Source: a virus
DNA: 24,929 bases
Direction: 5' to 3' (one strand)
IMG/VR virus record: IMGVR_UViG_3300042475_005188
Location: 1-24,929 of that record
In this document: in pieces, positions 7,825 to 16,700 of the stretch
Layout of the letters: every line of letters begins with the position of its first letter
Position numbering within the stretch: position 1 is the stretch's first letter
Made by a program: the position numbers and the translations under genes
The notes under the pieces: model-generated
What the model was told of the DNA's origin: nothing
What the model saw: only the letters and a program-made list of their open reading frames with translations
Databases searched by the model: none

Positions 7825-7989
7825 TTAAACCTCTTCTTTAGCAGGGCCGAACGCTGACTCACCTAGGTCTTTTTCTGGTTTTATTTTGGATTCAAGCTTG
7901 TTCTTTGCGTATCGATACGCCACATCTGCAGCCTGACGATAACGATTGAATTCAGCTTGTTCGCTAGAGCCAGCGTTATCAGCCTTCAT
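7825..7989 (-). CDS. 54-residue unknown protein
   Basis: 54 residues from ATG 7989 to TAA 7825. It starts MKADNAGSSEQAEFNRYRQA, continues with a Tyr/Ala helix (ADVAYRYAKNKLESKIKPEK) and ends GPAKEEV. It begins 4 nt after the stop of the upstream gene (7994) and its stop lies just before the SD of the next gene, so it fills an otherwise empty slot in a tightly packed operon. That spacing is the main reason to call it real. No transmembrane segment or motif; function unknown. Confidence 0.7.
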   Translation of the reverse strand: MKADNAGSSEQAEFNRYRQAADVAYRYAKNKLESKIKPEKDLGESAFGPAKEEV

Positions 7990-7993
7990 GTCA

Positions 7994-8299
7994 TCAGAAG
8001 TTAGTCATCATGCTGGCAAGACCACCGGCCATCACATCACGTTGGCGAGCGCGATTACCTTGAGCAGCTTGTTTCATTTTGGATTGCTCAAGGCGACCGA
8101 TGAGAGTTTCAAAGTCTTGCAGCTCAGCATTCGACATGCCACCACCATACTTTCGAGAAGTGATTTCGTCGGCCAATGCTTGAGCCTCTGGTTCGCTCAT
8201 GCCCTCACCCATGAGCTGTTCCTTGGTGGCCCTAAAATTAGTTCGGTCACCCGCACGTTGAACCGGATTTGCCAGGTAATCTCTTGTGGTGTAAGCCAT
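7994..8299 (-). CDS. Unknown virion-operon protein, Met/Gln-rich helical
   Basis: 101 residues, not recognised. It opens MAYTTRDYLANPVQRAGDRT, followed by helical segments (SEPEAQALADEITSRKYGGG and SNAELQDFETLIGRLEQSKM) and a C-terminal amphipathic end (DVMAGGLASMMTNF). ATG 8299 has no strong SD. It lies between the 173-residue protein and the 54-residue protein with short spacers, in the same operon as the terminase. A structural or assembly role is inferred from context alone. Confidence 0.7.
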   Translation of the reverse strand: MAYTTRDYLANPVQRAGDRTNFRATKEQLMGEGMSEPEAQALADEITSRKYGGGMSNAELQDFETLIGRLEQSKMKQAAQGNRARQRDVMAGGLASMMTNF

Positions 8300-8342
8300 T
8301 TGGACAAAGGATAGACTCTACAAGTATTTTAGTACAAACAAC

Positions 8343-8864
8343 TTAGAAGTTGAATGCACCCATGATGCTAGAGAACATATTTGAACCCCGTTCAATATTG
8401 GCAATGTTCTTGTAACCAGCATTCACAATGCCTTGGAGATCCAGCTCTCCTTTTAATTCCATGCCTTTAATTAGCTCGTTGTTTTCATTAACAAGTTTTT
8501 GGCGTTCAGTCTGGCCAGCTTGACGAAGATCTTCAATGTCTTTTTGTATTTGAAGATTTGCGGCTTCTCTTGCCGCGTCGTACATTGGTAGGTTTATTAA
8601 GCCAGGAGGAATAGCTCCGGCGCCTCCAGCTTGAGGCTGATCGAAAGACGAGGAATTTTGTTGAGTATTTTGAGCTTGAGCTGATTGTGATGCAACTGAT
8701 TGACCGCCTATAACAACTGGGGTAAAGCCCAGTGATTGTATAGCGCTTTGTTTTTCAGCAGGAGTCTGGCTAGACTGATGAATAGCTAGGATTTGTTGGG
8801 CGCTTTTTGCAAGGGCTGCCGCTTGCTTATTTTTATCCTTGTCTTCGTTCTTGTTTTTTGACAT
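8343..8864 (-). CDS. Unknown Gln/Ser-rich virion-type protein
   Basis: 173 residues. It has a lysine-rich start (MSKNKNEDKDKNKQ), a Gln/Ser/Ala low-complexity middle (ASQSAQAQNTQQNSSSFDQP), then a helical region (AAREAANLQIQKDIEDLRQA) and a hydrophobic end (NMFSSIMGAFNF). The mixture of flexible linker and coiled coil is common in phage tail-core or internal proteins, but no homology is recognised. A 59-nt AT-rich gap (8865-8923) separates it from the upstream gene, one of the longer gaps in the operon. It could hold an internal promoter; no clear -10/-35 pair is seen. Confidence 0.7.
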   Translation of the reverse strand: MSKNKNEDKDKNKQAAALAKSAQQILAIHQSSQTPAEKQSAIQSLGFTPVVIGGQSVASQSAQAQNTQQNSSSFDQPQAGGAGAIPPGLINLPMYDAAREAANLQIQKDIEDLRQAGQTERQKLVNENNELIKGMELKGELDLQGIVNAGYKNIANIERGSNMFSSIMGAFNF

Positions 8865-8923
8865 ATCCGTAAGATTGCTTTGCTTTTATTTTTATTTTAA
8901 CAGTATATCAATAACAAAAATAA

Positions 8924-9490
8924 TCAAGCAGTGCCTAACATTGAAGCGGTGAGTTGTTTAACTGTATTTGGATCGTAAGCAAAGAGACCGCGCAATAAAT
9001 TGTTCTCTGCGTCACGTTGCATTGTGCCATATTGAGACTCCCATGCTAAGTCGGCTTCTGATTTGATTTTAGATTGACCTTCCGGTGTAGAGGCAAGACG
9101 CCTGGAAAGTAAAGCCTCAAATGCATTGGGATCTTTTACACCCATTGCCTTAGCGTAATCAGCTGCCTGTTGCCAGTCTGTATCAGACATGGAACGCCCA
9201 AGCAAATCTTGGAATGCAGTCTCACCAACAAGCCTAAACCGGTCATAATCAACCGGTTTTGTCATCAACTTGCCCATCAACAAGTCGGGCCTGAAATTGG
9301 TATAGCCTCGCTGACCCGCTAAATAACTAATGGCATCACCAGGACTTGTTTCAAAAAGAGCCCTGGCAGTTTTTTTGATTCCTTTGCGTTCTTGCGCGGA
9401 AAGGCGAGCTGTCTTGGCGGGGTAGTCTTCAAACATCGAATAAGATGTATGATGACTTTCGTTCGGGTTAATGCCAAATGTTGACGCCAT
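8924..9490 (-). CDS. Unknown helical virion-type protein
   Basis: 188 residues from ATG 9490 (MASTFGINPNESHHTSYSMF). An in-frame TTG three codons earlier is less likely. The protein is soluble and helical, without membrane segments: KGIKKTARALFETSPGDAIS, then DRFRLVGETAFQDLLGRSMS, then DPNAFEALLSRRLASTPEGQ. The SD is weak. Its well-mixed composition suggests a folded domain, unlike the Ala/Gly-rich neighbours, but no enzyme motif is visible. Position among virion-type genes suggests a structural or internal protein. Confidence 0.7.
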   Translation of the reverse strand: MASTFGINPNESHHTSYSMFEDYPAKTARLSAQERKGIKKTARALFETSPGDAISYLAGQRGYTNFRPDLLMGKLMTKPVDYDRFRLVGETAFQDLLGRSMSDTDWQQAADYAKAMGVKDPNAFEALLSRRLASTPEGQSKIKSEADLAWESQYGTMQRDAENNLLRGLFAYDPNTVKQLTASMLGTA

Positions 9491-9532
9491 ATCTATCAAA
9501 AATTATCTTAAAACTATTGTAAGACAAAAGGC

Positions 9533-9928
9533 TTAAGACAACCTTGCAGCCAAACCAGTCAAGTAAGGACTAAACTTACCAGCAGTCATAAACCCTTGGC
9601 TAAAATCTTGTTCTTTATTGAATTGAAATGTTGGGCTCTGCATGAAATAATTGCCTTCACGTAATGCAGCCATCTGATTTGCTTTATCACGTTCACCAAG
9701 CCAACCAGCAATTCCTACATCAACAATCTTGGTTCGCCGCGCTTCCTCCATCGCCTTCTCGGCTGCTTGCTGCTCCATAGCACCGCCAATTGCTTGGAAG
9801 CCGCCTTGTAGAGCAGTGGCACCCAACATCCATGGACCTAAAGCTGCCATGCTTGCGCCGCCGGCTGCGCCTGCACCAGCATTAGCGCCGGCGCCAAGAA
9901 AACTAAGTGGTCCTGCAATACCGGCCAT
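9533..9928 (-). CDS. Ala/Gly-rich protein with hydrophobic N-terminus
   Basis: 131 residues. Residues 1-50 are nearly all Ala, Gly, Leu and Met (GAGANAGAGAAGGASMAALG), followed by an amphipathic helix (GGAMEQQAAEKAMEEARRTK) and a polar C-terminal half. A glycine-zipper-like hydrophobic start plus a charged helix suits a protein that inserts into membrane on delivery, as ejection proteins of short-tailed phages do, but the family is not recognised. ATG 9928 has an SD (AGAGG about 9 nt upstream). It resembles the 289-, 182- and 183-residue proteins in style. Confidence 0.7.
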   Translation of the reverse strand: MAGIAGPLSFLGAGANAGAGAAGGASMAALGPWMLGATALQGGFQAIGGAMEQQAAEKAMEEARRTKIVDVGIAGWLGERDKANQMAALREGNYFMQSPTFQFNKEQDFSQGFMTAGKFSPYLTGLAARLS

Positions 9929-9953
9929 AGTTGTTTACCTCTATAGGTTTATT

Positions 9954-10421
9954 TTATCGGACAAATCCGTAATAGTTAGGAGAAGTAACGGAAGGAATGC
10001 CTCTACCAGCACCTGCTGCAGCAATTTGAACTTGTTCAGGCAGGTACGCATTACGTGCACGGAACGCGCCACCAATTGCCGCCGGTACATCTTTAAGGAA
10101 GGAACCGATAATTTGATTTCGGATACCCATTTCATTCGCTCTTTCTGATGCGCGTTCTTGATAGGCTAAATATTTATCCGCCATTGCCTCTGATCTTTTG
10201 GCTTGCTCTAAATCACGCATGCCTAATATTCCACCCATCACAGCAAAGCCCCTCATGTCTTCGGGTAACTTTGCCAGATCTGGATTGGAAGCAAAGCTAA
10301 TAAAATCAGACATGTAACTGCCTGCGATTGGTATTGTTCCGGTAGTTTGCTCGCCACCAAAACGCATCTGATCCCAGATCGGGCCACTGCTAAAAGGTTG
10401 TCCTTGCGCAAAAAAAGTCAT
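9954..10421 (-). CDS. Unknown virion-type protein
   Basis: 155 residues from ATG 10421 (MTFFAQGQPFSSGPIWDQMR). A GTG at 10430 would instead overlap the upstream stop as GTGA and add three residues. The middle is helical and charged (LEQAKRSEAMADKYLAYQER, RASERANEMGIRNQIIGSFL); the end is Ala/Gly-rich (DVPAAIGGAFRARNAYLPEQ). There are no membrane helices of full length. It is tightly spaced between the 289- and 131-residue genes and presumably belongs to the same internal-protein set. Function not known. Confidence 0.7.
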   Translation of the reverse strand: MTFFAQGQPFSSGPIWDQMRFGGEQTTGTIPIAGSYMSDFISFASNPDLAKLPEDMRGFAVMGGILGMRDLEQAKRSEAMADKYLAYQERASERANEMGIRNQIIGSFLKDVPAAIGGAFRARNAYLPEQVQIAAAGAGRGIPSVTSPNYYGFVR

Positions 10422-10426
10422 TGGTA

Positions 10427-11296
10427 TCACCCAAAACGAATCTGAGGAGCTTGCATGATGGCGCCAGCGTATGGATTGGTTTGCAGGGCAGTATTAGTAA
10501 GTTGGGCAACATTCTGTTGTGCGCCAAGAGCCAAGGAACCTGCTGTTGCCAAGACACCTTGTTGCATATAGCCTTGGTTCTGTGTATTCATCAATGCTTG
10601 CTGACGAACAAGATCAGCATTCTTCATTTTATTGATTAAAGGAAGATTACGTTGCAAATTAAGATATTCCTGATCGGCGGTTGCCTTACTTAGATCAATA
10701 AGACTACTGGTATAAACACCCATGTTGTCACGATATTGCGTAGTGCCCAGCTCAGCCAATTGCTTATTCATGGCCATTTGGGTGCTGAACTCACCCTCCT
10801 TGCCTTTAGTCGGCTTGCCTGTTGCTGACTGATAAGCTGACGAAGCAGCCGATGAAGTAATGCCAGGGAGGATGGCACCTAGACCCATAAGACCCAGGCC
10901 GATAGCGCTACCAACAACACCGCCTTTACCAATCATTGCCTGTCCTGTACGGCCCAGCATGCCCGCACCGACTGCGGATAAACCGGCAGGAGCGAGTGCA
11001 CCTAAAGCGCCAAGGGGACGGCCTGCTTCAATTTCTTGGAGAGTTTCACCAACTGCTGGCATTACACCAACGGCAAGTGCTCCGGCTGGTAAAGCATATT
11101 TACCGTAACGCCCAAGGAATTGCTGTGCTGCTTCAGCACCTTGTTTTAAGCCTGCTTTACCTTGCTCAAATACTTGTGAACCACGTTGGCGAAGACCGGT
11201 GCTAGGGCCTGACCCAATAACTTCACGGACGTCCCCAGTTACTGGATCACCTTCATAGGTCTTGCCAGTTGTTGGATCAGTGAAAATACGTGCCAT
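10427..11296 (-). CDS. Hydrophobic Ala/Gly-rich virion protein, candidate ejection protein
   Basis: 289 residues. A short polar start (MARIFTDPTTGKTYEGDPVT) leads to three hydrophobic stretches near residues 67-83, 95-114 and 121-147 (GVVGSAIGLGLMGLGAILPG), then a Gln/Asn-rich helical tail (QEYLNLQRNLPLINKMKNAD). Long glycine-zipper segments in a late phage operon suggest a protein that lines or crosses the cell envelope during DNA delivery. This is inference; no family is recognised. ATG 11296 has AAAGGT about 12 nt upstream. It is followed directly by the 155-residue gene, with GTGA contact. Confidence 0.7.
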   Translation of the reverse strand: MARIFTDPTTGKTYEGDPVTGDVREVIGSGPSTGLRQRGSQVFEQGKAGLKQGAEAAQQFLGRYGKYALPAGALAVGVMPAVGETLQEIEAGRPLGALGALAPAGLSAVGAGMLGRTGQAMIGKGGVVGSAIGLGLMGLGAILPGITSSAASSAYQSATGKPTKGKEGEFSTQMAMNKQLAELGTTQYRDNMGVYTSSLIDLSKATADQEYLNLQRNLPLINKMKNADLVRQQALMNTQNQGYMQQGVLATAGSLALGAQQNVAQLTNTALQTNPYAGAIMQAPQIRFG

Positions 11297-11327
11297 TTAT
11301 TTGGTTACCTTTATAGAATAAATTCTA

Positions 11328-12386
11328 TCACTGCATTATTTCATACTGACCAATGGTCGGTAGTTTTTGCTCGGTTGCTTTTGCAGCAAGGACAGTGTTA
11401 GCCAAGTTGCCTGCAATGATGCCAGCACCAGAACCTAATGCGGCGCCTGCTAAACCACGTTTAAAAGAAGCACGCACTGTTGGCGCGGTTTTAATTGCAG
11501 TTGCAGCACCGGCAATACCACCTATTGCTGCCGTTGCAGAAGGAATAGTTACAGGTACGCCCAACATACGCACTTCTGGTACGCCTTGTAAATTCTCTGG
11601 GGTTGCTTTTATAAGACCAAGGAAACCCTTGTCTTGATAATAATTACGCATATAGTTTCCATAACGTTCGGGCGTTAAAGAAGGAATATCTTTTTTTGCA
11701 GTCTCGTAATTTAATGGGCGCCCAGTTCGCCCCAAGAAAAAGCGTTCAAACAATTCTGGTACAGGTTGAGATGTTTCTCTACGATCTTCAGAGCCTTCTT
11801 CTGCATAGGCTTGTGCGTAACCCTTAGGCCTGAATAGCTCTCCAGGATTGAATATGTCATAGTGACCAGCGGCGGCTGTGGCTGGAATGATAATGGAAGC
11901 GCCAATAAGACCCGTCTTTGTGGGACCTAATTCTTCATATGCTTTTGCGCCAATTACTTTGCGTCCTGCAATATCAACAATGGCCCTTGGATCGTTATAA
12001 CGCCAATAGATGCCTCGTGTACCATCGTTTGTAAGGTCTGTAAGTAAGCGTGTTCCAAAAGCACCTAAGGCTTCAATAGGTGTTTCCTTAAAGGAAACAC
12101 CTAACCTTTTCAAATGACCTTCGTAACCAAGAGGGATTGCCTGCGATTCTTCCTCTGTTTCAGCGACCATGCTGAAACCTTCGGGTAAAGGTGCGTCAGC
12201 TTCATCTAAGCCAAGTTTTTTTGCTGGTTCTTTAGGTGCTCTTTGTTGGCGACCAAGATTTTTAACCCCTGGAACACTTTTTAAAATACTAGGGTGATAT
12301 TCACCTTCTAAGTAAGCAAGACGACTGGCTTCTGCGCTTTTACTTGCGCCAGTAGAAAGGGCATTCAGTAGCTGCTGGAAACCCAT
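11328..12386 (-). CDS. Virion-type protein sharing a 19-residue motif with the 1146-residue protein
   Basis: 352 residues. Residues 58-76 read LGLDEADAPLPEGFSMVAE, nearly identical to residues 227-245 of the 1146-residue protein. The middle looks globular (TKTGLIGASIIIPATAAAGH, PELFERFFLGRTGRPLNYET). The C-terminal 90 residues are hydrophobic and Ala/Gly-rich (IGGIAGAATAIKTAPTVRAS, AGAALGSGAGIIAGNLANTV). Its ATG overlaps the stop of the 182-residue gene as TAATG, with a strong GGGAGGAG SD 7 nt upstream. The shared motif could be a docking or processing site. Function unknown; an internal virion protein is likely. Confidence 0.75.
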   Translation of the reverse strand: MGFQQLLNALSTGASKSAEASRLAYLEGEYHPSILKSVPGVKNLGRQQRAPKEPAKKLGLDEADAPLPEGFSMVAETEEESQAIPLGYEGHLKRLGVSFKETPIEALGAFGTRLLTDLTNDGTRGIYWRYNDPRAIVDIAGRKVIGAKAYEELGPTKTGLIGASIIIPATAAAGHYDIFNPGELFRPKGYAQAYAEEGSEDRRETSQPVPELFERFFLGRTGRPLNYETAKKDIPSLTPERYGNYMRNYYQDKGFLGLIKATPENLQGVPEVRMLGVPVTIPSATAAIGGIAGAATAIKTAPTVRASFKRGLAGAALGSGAGIIAGNLANTVLAAKATEQKLPTIGQYEIMQ

Positions 12387-12934
12387 TACACTACTCCTCC
12401 CAGGGTTTGTTGCATTAGCGCTTGATCTTCAGGACTTAAGTACTGAGTCCAGTTGTTGCGTTGATTTAAGAGCTGTTGAAAATCCTGAGGGTCAGGCATT
12501 CCTGCCATTTGAAAATTAGTGCCAGGGGACAGGAGTTGTTCTTGTGCCAGGTTATTGATTAAAGCGCGTTGCTCAACTTGTTGTGCAATCTGCTGCGACT
12601 GTCCAGTTCCGTAAATGAGTGGAGCTGTTACATAGCCAGCGCCAAGGGAAGTGGCAATGTTAAGGGGAGTCTCTAAAGGATGCGAGCCTTGTTGGACTGT
12701 TTTTTCTCCTGTTTTTTCGTCAATTAACGTACGCTTGGTATACGACTTTGGAGATAATTTGCGCAGCGCCCCAAGGGTCACAACGTCTGCAGCAGCATCA
12801 ACAGCACCTGACGCGAGAGCTTGCAGCGGAGTTCCACCGCCCATTAAAGACATGACGCTAGCAAGTCCACCGCTCGTCAAGGCGGGTCTGGCTACTTCTT
12901 TTAATAATTGACCAAACCCTGCTAACGACGCCAT
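12386..12934 (-). CDS. Ala/Gly-rich N-terminus, Gln-rich C-terminus virion-type protein
   Basis: 182 residues. Residues 1-60 are hydrophobic and small-residue rich (TSGGLASVMSLMGGGTPLQA, SGAVDAAADVVTLGALRKLS), followed by a basic/polar turn (KRTLIDEKTGEKTVQQG), a second hydrophobic patch (NIATSLGAGYVTAPLIYGTG) and a Gln/Asn-rich tail ending LMQQTLGGVV. The pattern matches the neighbouring candidate ejection proteins. Translation is coupled to the next gene through a one-base TAATG overlap. No recognised family. Confidence 0.7.
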   Translation of the reverse strand: MASLAGFGQLLKEVARPALTSGGLASVMSLMGGGTPLQALASGAVDAAADVVTLGALRKLSPKSYTKRTLIDEKTGEKTVQQGSHPLETPLNIATSLGAGYVTAPLIYGTGQSQQIAQQVEQRALINNLAQEQLLSPGTNFQMAGMPDPQDFQQLLNQRNNWTQYLSPEDQALMQQTLGGVV

Positions 12935-12960
12935 GTTATTACTTTTTCTCTATTATAGAC

Positions 12961-13539
12961 CTAGGCTTTTCCTGGCTTTTCATTGTTCTTTTTAAACGTT
13001 TCCTTGCTGTCTTCTGCTGAAGGTTTATCAAGTAGTTGAGCAACAGACTTATTATCTTCCATCTCATCTAATGCACGCTTCTCTGCTGATGCCATCATAT
13101 AACCCTTAGGATCAGGGTTAGCCATACGTGGCATTGGATTACTTGCTCGCTTATCCGGATTAACGGTTGGACTGATGCGATAGGCTTCTACCCACACAGG
13201 AGAAAAGCCTGGTTGGTCCTCAGGACGCAAGGTTGTCAGAGCGCGTCCTTCGTTGAAGTCATAGCTTTCGTTGCGCACAAAACGACCGATGTCAGCAAAC
13301 ACCTCATATTCTTCTGGTGTATTACCAACGAAGTTGAGGCCTGGGTTCAGTGCTAGCTTACGTGTTTGAATACGACGCAATAAGTCCGATTGCTCGAATC
13401 GGCTTGGCATCCACGGTGCCGCACCACTGGATGGTTTAGATGCAAAAGAATCGTCAAAGTTGACTTGACGTTTTTTAAGAAAAGGATCCTTTGTGTAGTC
13501 AATGTAACGATCTAAAGCTAAGCGATGATCCTTTGCCAT
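12961..13539 (-). CDS. Unknown soluble virion-operon protein
   Basis: 192 residues without hydrophobic segments. A basic start (MAKDHRLALDRYIDYTKDPF) is followed by a mixed, probably folded middle (EEYEVFADIGRFVRNESYDF, GFSPVWVEAYRISPTVNPDK) and a charged disordered end (DSKETFKKNNEKPGKA). Start ATG 13539 overlaps the stop of the 71-residue gene as TAATG. It differs from the hydrophobic neighbours and could be a connector or an assembly factor, but there is no motif to decide. Confidence 0.7.
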   Translation of the reverse strand: MAKDHRLALDRYIDYTKDPFLKKRQVNFDDSFASKPSSGAAPWMPSRFEQSDLLRRIQTRKLALNPGLNFVGNTPEEYEVFADIGRFVRNESYDFNEGRALTTLRPEDQPGFSPVWVEAYRISPTVNPDKRASNPMPRMANPDPKGYMMASAEKRALDEMEDNKSVAQLLDKPSAEDSKETFKKNNEKPGKA

Positions 13540-13754
13540 TACTTCTTATCTTTACGTTTTTTCAATCCTACCAACGTCTGACGAAGCCGTGCTTGCTTCA
13601 CAGTTTTTTCATCGTACTCATCTGGATTGGATAGCACGTTTTCTTGGAGTTGAGCGGTGGTGATGCCTTTACGTTTTGCTTTAGCAGTAAAGGCACCCTC
13701 TTTCATCTCCATGCCTTGAATCCACTTTTTGTCTTTCGTTTTCTTTTCAGCCAT
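13539..13754 (-). CDS. Small basic phage protein of the WIQG...KGAFT type
   Basis: 71 residues: a Lys-rich start, then WIQGMEMKEGAFTAKAKRKG, ITTAQLQENVLSNPDEYDEK, TVKQARLRQTLVGLKK and a basic end. Short basic proteins with a WIQ...KGAF/LH...A...TL pattern are widespread in phage structural regions, from general knowledge; their role is not established. They are small, positively charged and helical, which suits nucleic-acid or virion binding. ATG 13754 has GGAGG about 11 nt upstream. Both ends are packed against neighbours (2-nt gap upstream, TAATG overlap downstream). Confidence 0.75.
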   Translation of the reverse strand: MAEKKTKDKKWIQGMEMKEGAFTAKAKRKGITTAQLQENVLSNPDEYDEKTVKQARLRQTLVGLKKRKDKK

Positions 13755-13756
13755 GA

Positions 13757-16700
13757 TTAACGATTCCTCCGTTTACCAGCACGACGTCCTGCCTGGGCCA
13801 TCAATTGACCTATTTTACCCGAGAGCATTTGATCATCAACTGTAAATTGCTCAGTGGACCCCGCTGGTTCTACTCTAGAGCGTTGCGCTTGACGCGTTGT
13901 TAACTCCATGTCAACGTCTAAAGGAGCTGTAGAAACAAACTGATTTCCAAATATTTCCGGATAATTTCTTGCGTTCATTTCCCTGAGGGTCATTTTCTCG
14001 GTTTTGCCGGTTTTATTATTTCTGACCAAATGAACAGTGTCTAGTTCAGCGGCAAGTGCAGGAGATTCAAGTACTTCGCCAAAGTCATACTCTGCAATGG
14101 TCTGTGCGATTTCTTCGGTGGGAGATAGTCGGTCCATTACAGAAAGTGCCTGACGACCTTGTGCCATCGTTGGACCAACACGTGCTTGTGTTCTAGCTCC
14201 ACGGAGCGATTTTGCTGCTTCTTTACTTAGTTCTGCTGGATTTGCGCCAAGTTGGCCAGCAAGATCTAAGACCGCCTGATTGAAATCAGCGGCACGCATT
14301 GGCCTGCCAGATGTCTGTGTATAATCAAGGACGAAAGCAGCAAGGCGTTTGCCGCCAATAACTTCAGGACTTAAATTACGTGTCAAAATTTGATTTGTAC
14401 CGACAAGTTGAGAAACACGACGCATTTCTCCGCTGCTTGGATCTCTAACTTCAGTTTCAACAACTTTTTGAAGTGGTAGATCAGTCAGTTGAACGCCACT
14501 AGGAACATTACGGCGGGGACGTTCAGAACGGCTAGCACCAAGTCCATAGCGTTCGCCTAAGCCAAAGTCTTCGCCAGGTTCTTGTACACGGACTCGAGAT
14601 TTTTCAGATGTTTGAGCCAATGTATTGGCAATTGCTAAAGCCTCACGTAAGACAGGGTTTTTACTTGGTCCGCCAAGAAATTCAAAACCTTTGGTTTGTC
14701 CTAAGTACAACGCATCATCAATAACCTTGGCACGTTGACCGGTAACACTTTCTAATGCGTTATTAACTCCTTGTAAGAAGAGGTAATTGTTCTTTGCGGT
14801 TAAACGTGTATCTGCGTTTCCTGCTGTGCGAGTGGTTGGGGCAAGCTCTAGTCCAGTATCACCTAAGCCAAGCATGCTTGCTCTAGTCTCGCCGGTTTCT
14901 TTATCAACATAAGTCCTGTCTTCAGGTACCAGGTAGCGAGCTTGCTTGAAGTACTTAGCGCCTTCGTAACCCTCCTCGTCAATCATGGTGTGCTCCTGAA
15001 TAAGAGGAGCACTTCTCATGGGCAACCCTGCTGCATCGCGCACAATGCCGCCACTGTTATCTTTGACAAATGGCGACAGTAATTGATTGCGAATTGCCTG
15101 CGATAGAGTAACGTCCGAAACAACGGTTTCACCTTTTGGATTACGACGGACAACTTGATCAACAACGAGGTTTGGATTTAAGGCAGTTGTAACTTTTTTG
15201 TTACCGGGTGCCGTTAATTGAATATTTAAATTCTCACCTTTTTCCAGGGCTTCTATACGTCCTTCGGCAGAAGAAATTAGTTTTGCATTGAGATTATTTG
15301 CAAATCTGTTATATGCACTTGTTGCTTCATGCGGTGACGCAAAGTTTTTACCAGTAGCCGGATTAATGAATAAAGTGTTGCCATATTGCGGATCAGAATT
15401 TAAATGCCGCTCAAGCCCTGGATTGGCTTGTAACATAAGCGGATCAATTCTTAAGTAAGGTTGATTGGTTTTTGAAAGTTTAACTTTGTCTTGCTCAAGA
15501 GCATCCCTTGGATCGCTAAATAAAGGCCGCAGTTCAACGGAAAGATCAATTTCCTCTGTTCCACGGGCACGTGCAAGCATGCCTTCGATTTCTTCGTTGG
15601 TTTCGTTTGGTTTTAAACCAAGTTCCTTCCTGCGCTCACGGATTTGTTTCCAAGCTTCGGGAGAAATTTGTCGGGTGCCGGCAGATCCGTATTCTTTAAC
15701 GCCACCAAAAGCGTAACCAACCCCTTGAGCTTTAGCTACATCTTCAGGGCCAGAGGCACTAACACCTGGCAAGCTAACAAAACCAGCGACTTCCTTGCGA
15801 GGAACAAAAGCCACTGCTTGACCCACTTCTTCGCCAATGCCTGAACCAGCGACAGACTCACTGGATTGTGTCGCACCAATATCAGACTTGCTGATTAATG
15901 TATTAGTGTCAGGATCAAAGAAGAGGGGTTCTAAATCACTACGTGTTCTACGGCTAGATGTCCTGGGGCCAGAGATTGAAACAGTTTCTTCACCTCCTTT
16001 TTTGGAAATAGAAATAACTTGAGTGGGCATTGAGGTAGTACCAGTGTACCCAAAGCCTTTGGTACTAGGTGACTGATATTCACCACCAGCGCCACCGCCG
16101 AGTAAATAACTTTTAATGGAATCAGCGTCGTCGTATTTAATAACATTTTCCTTGACATGTTGAGTGACCGCTGCGTGAATGGCGGGATCAATATCAATAT
16201 CTTCAAAATTGCCAGTACGCAAAGCTTGTATTGAAGAAGATGATGACATGCCCTTGGTCAAGAGATCGGCCAAAGATTTGGGAAATACTTTTTCGTCTCC
16301 CAGGTTTTGAGCAATTACCTTTTTATTCAACAAACCAGATTCATCGAATAAAAGTTCTTGCCATTGCTGTGAAATAGGAGCAGCGGTTTGGTTTTGCCTA
16401 CGCTCCTTTGCTTCTCTAAGTTTTTGTGCAGCAAGTTCACCGATACGACCACCTTCTTGTGCCTCGGCAACCATGCTGAAACCTTCTGGCAAAGGCGCAT
16501 CTGCCTGCTCTAGGCCCAGGGTTGCCCTTGCTTGGTTTAACGCAAGTTGACGACGCGTCTTATTACGATTTAATTTAGCAATGAGAGAGTCGCCTACTGG
16601 CAAGACGGTGCCTACTGCATCTACCAGGGGAGAATCCTGACGCTTAAAAACAATTGGCAAACTAACAGAAGATGTGCCGCCAAAGCGTGTCGTATCAATA

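Noticed and set aside
7665-7862. 65-residue minus-strand frame
   Set aside because: It overlaps the 98- and 54-residue genes in another frame and has no SD.
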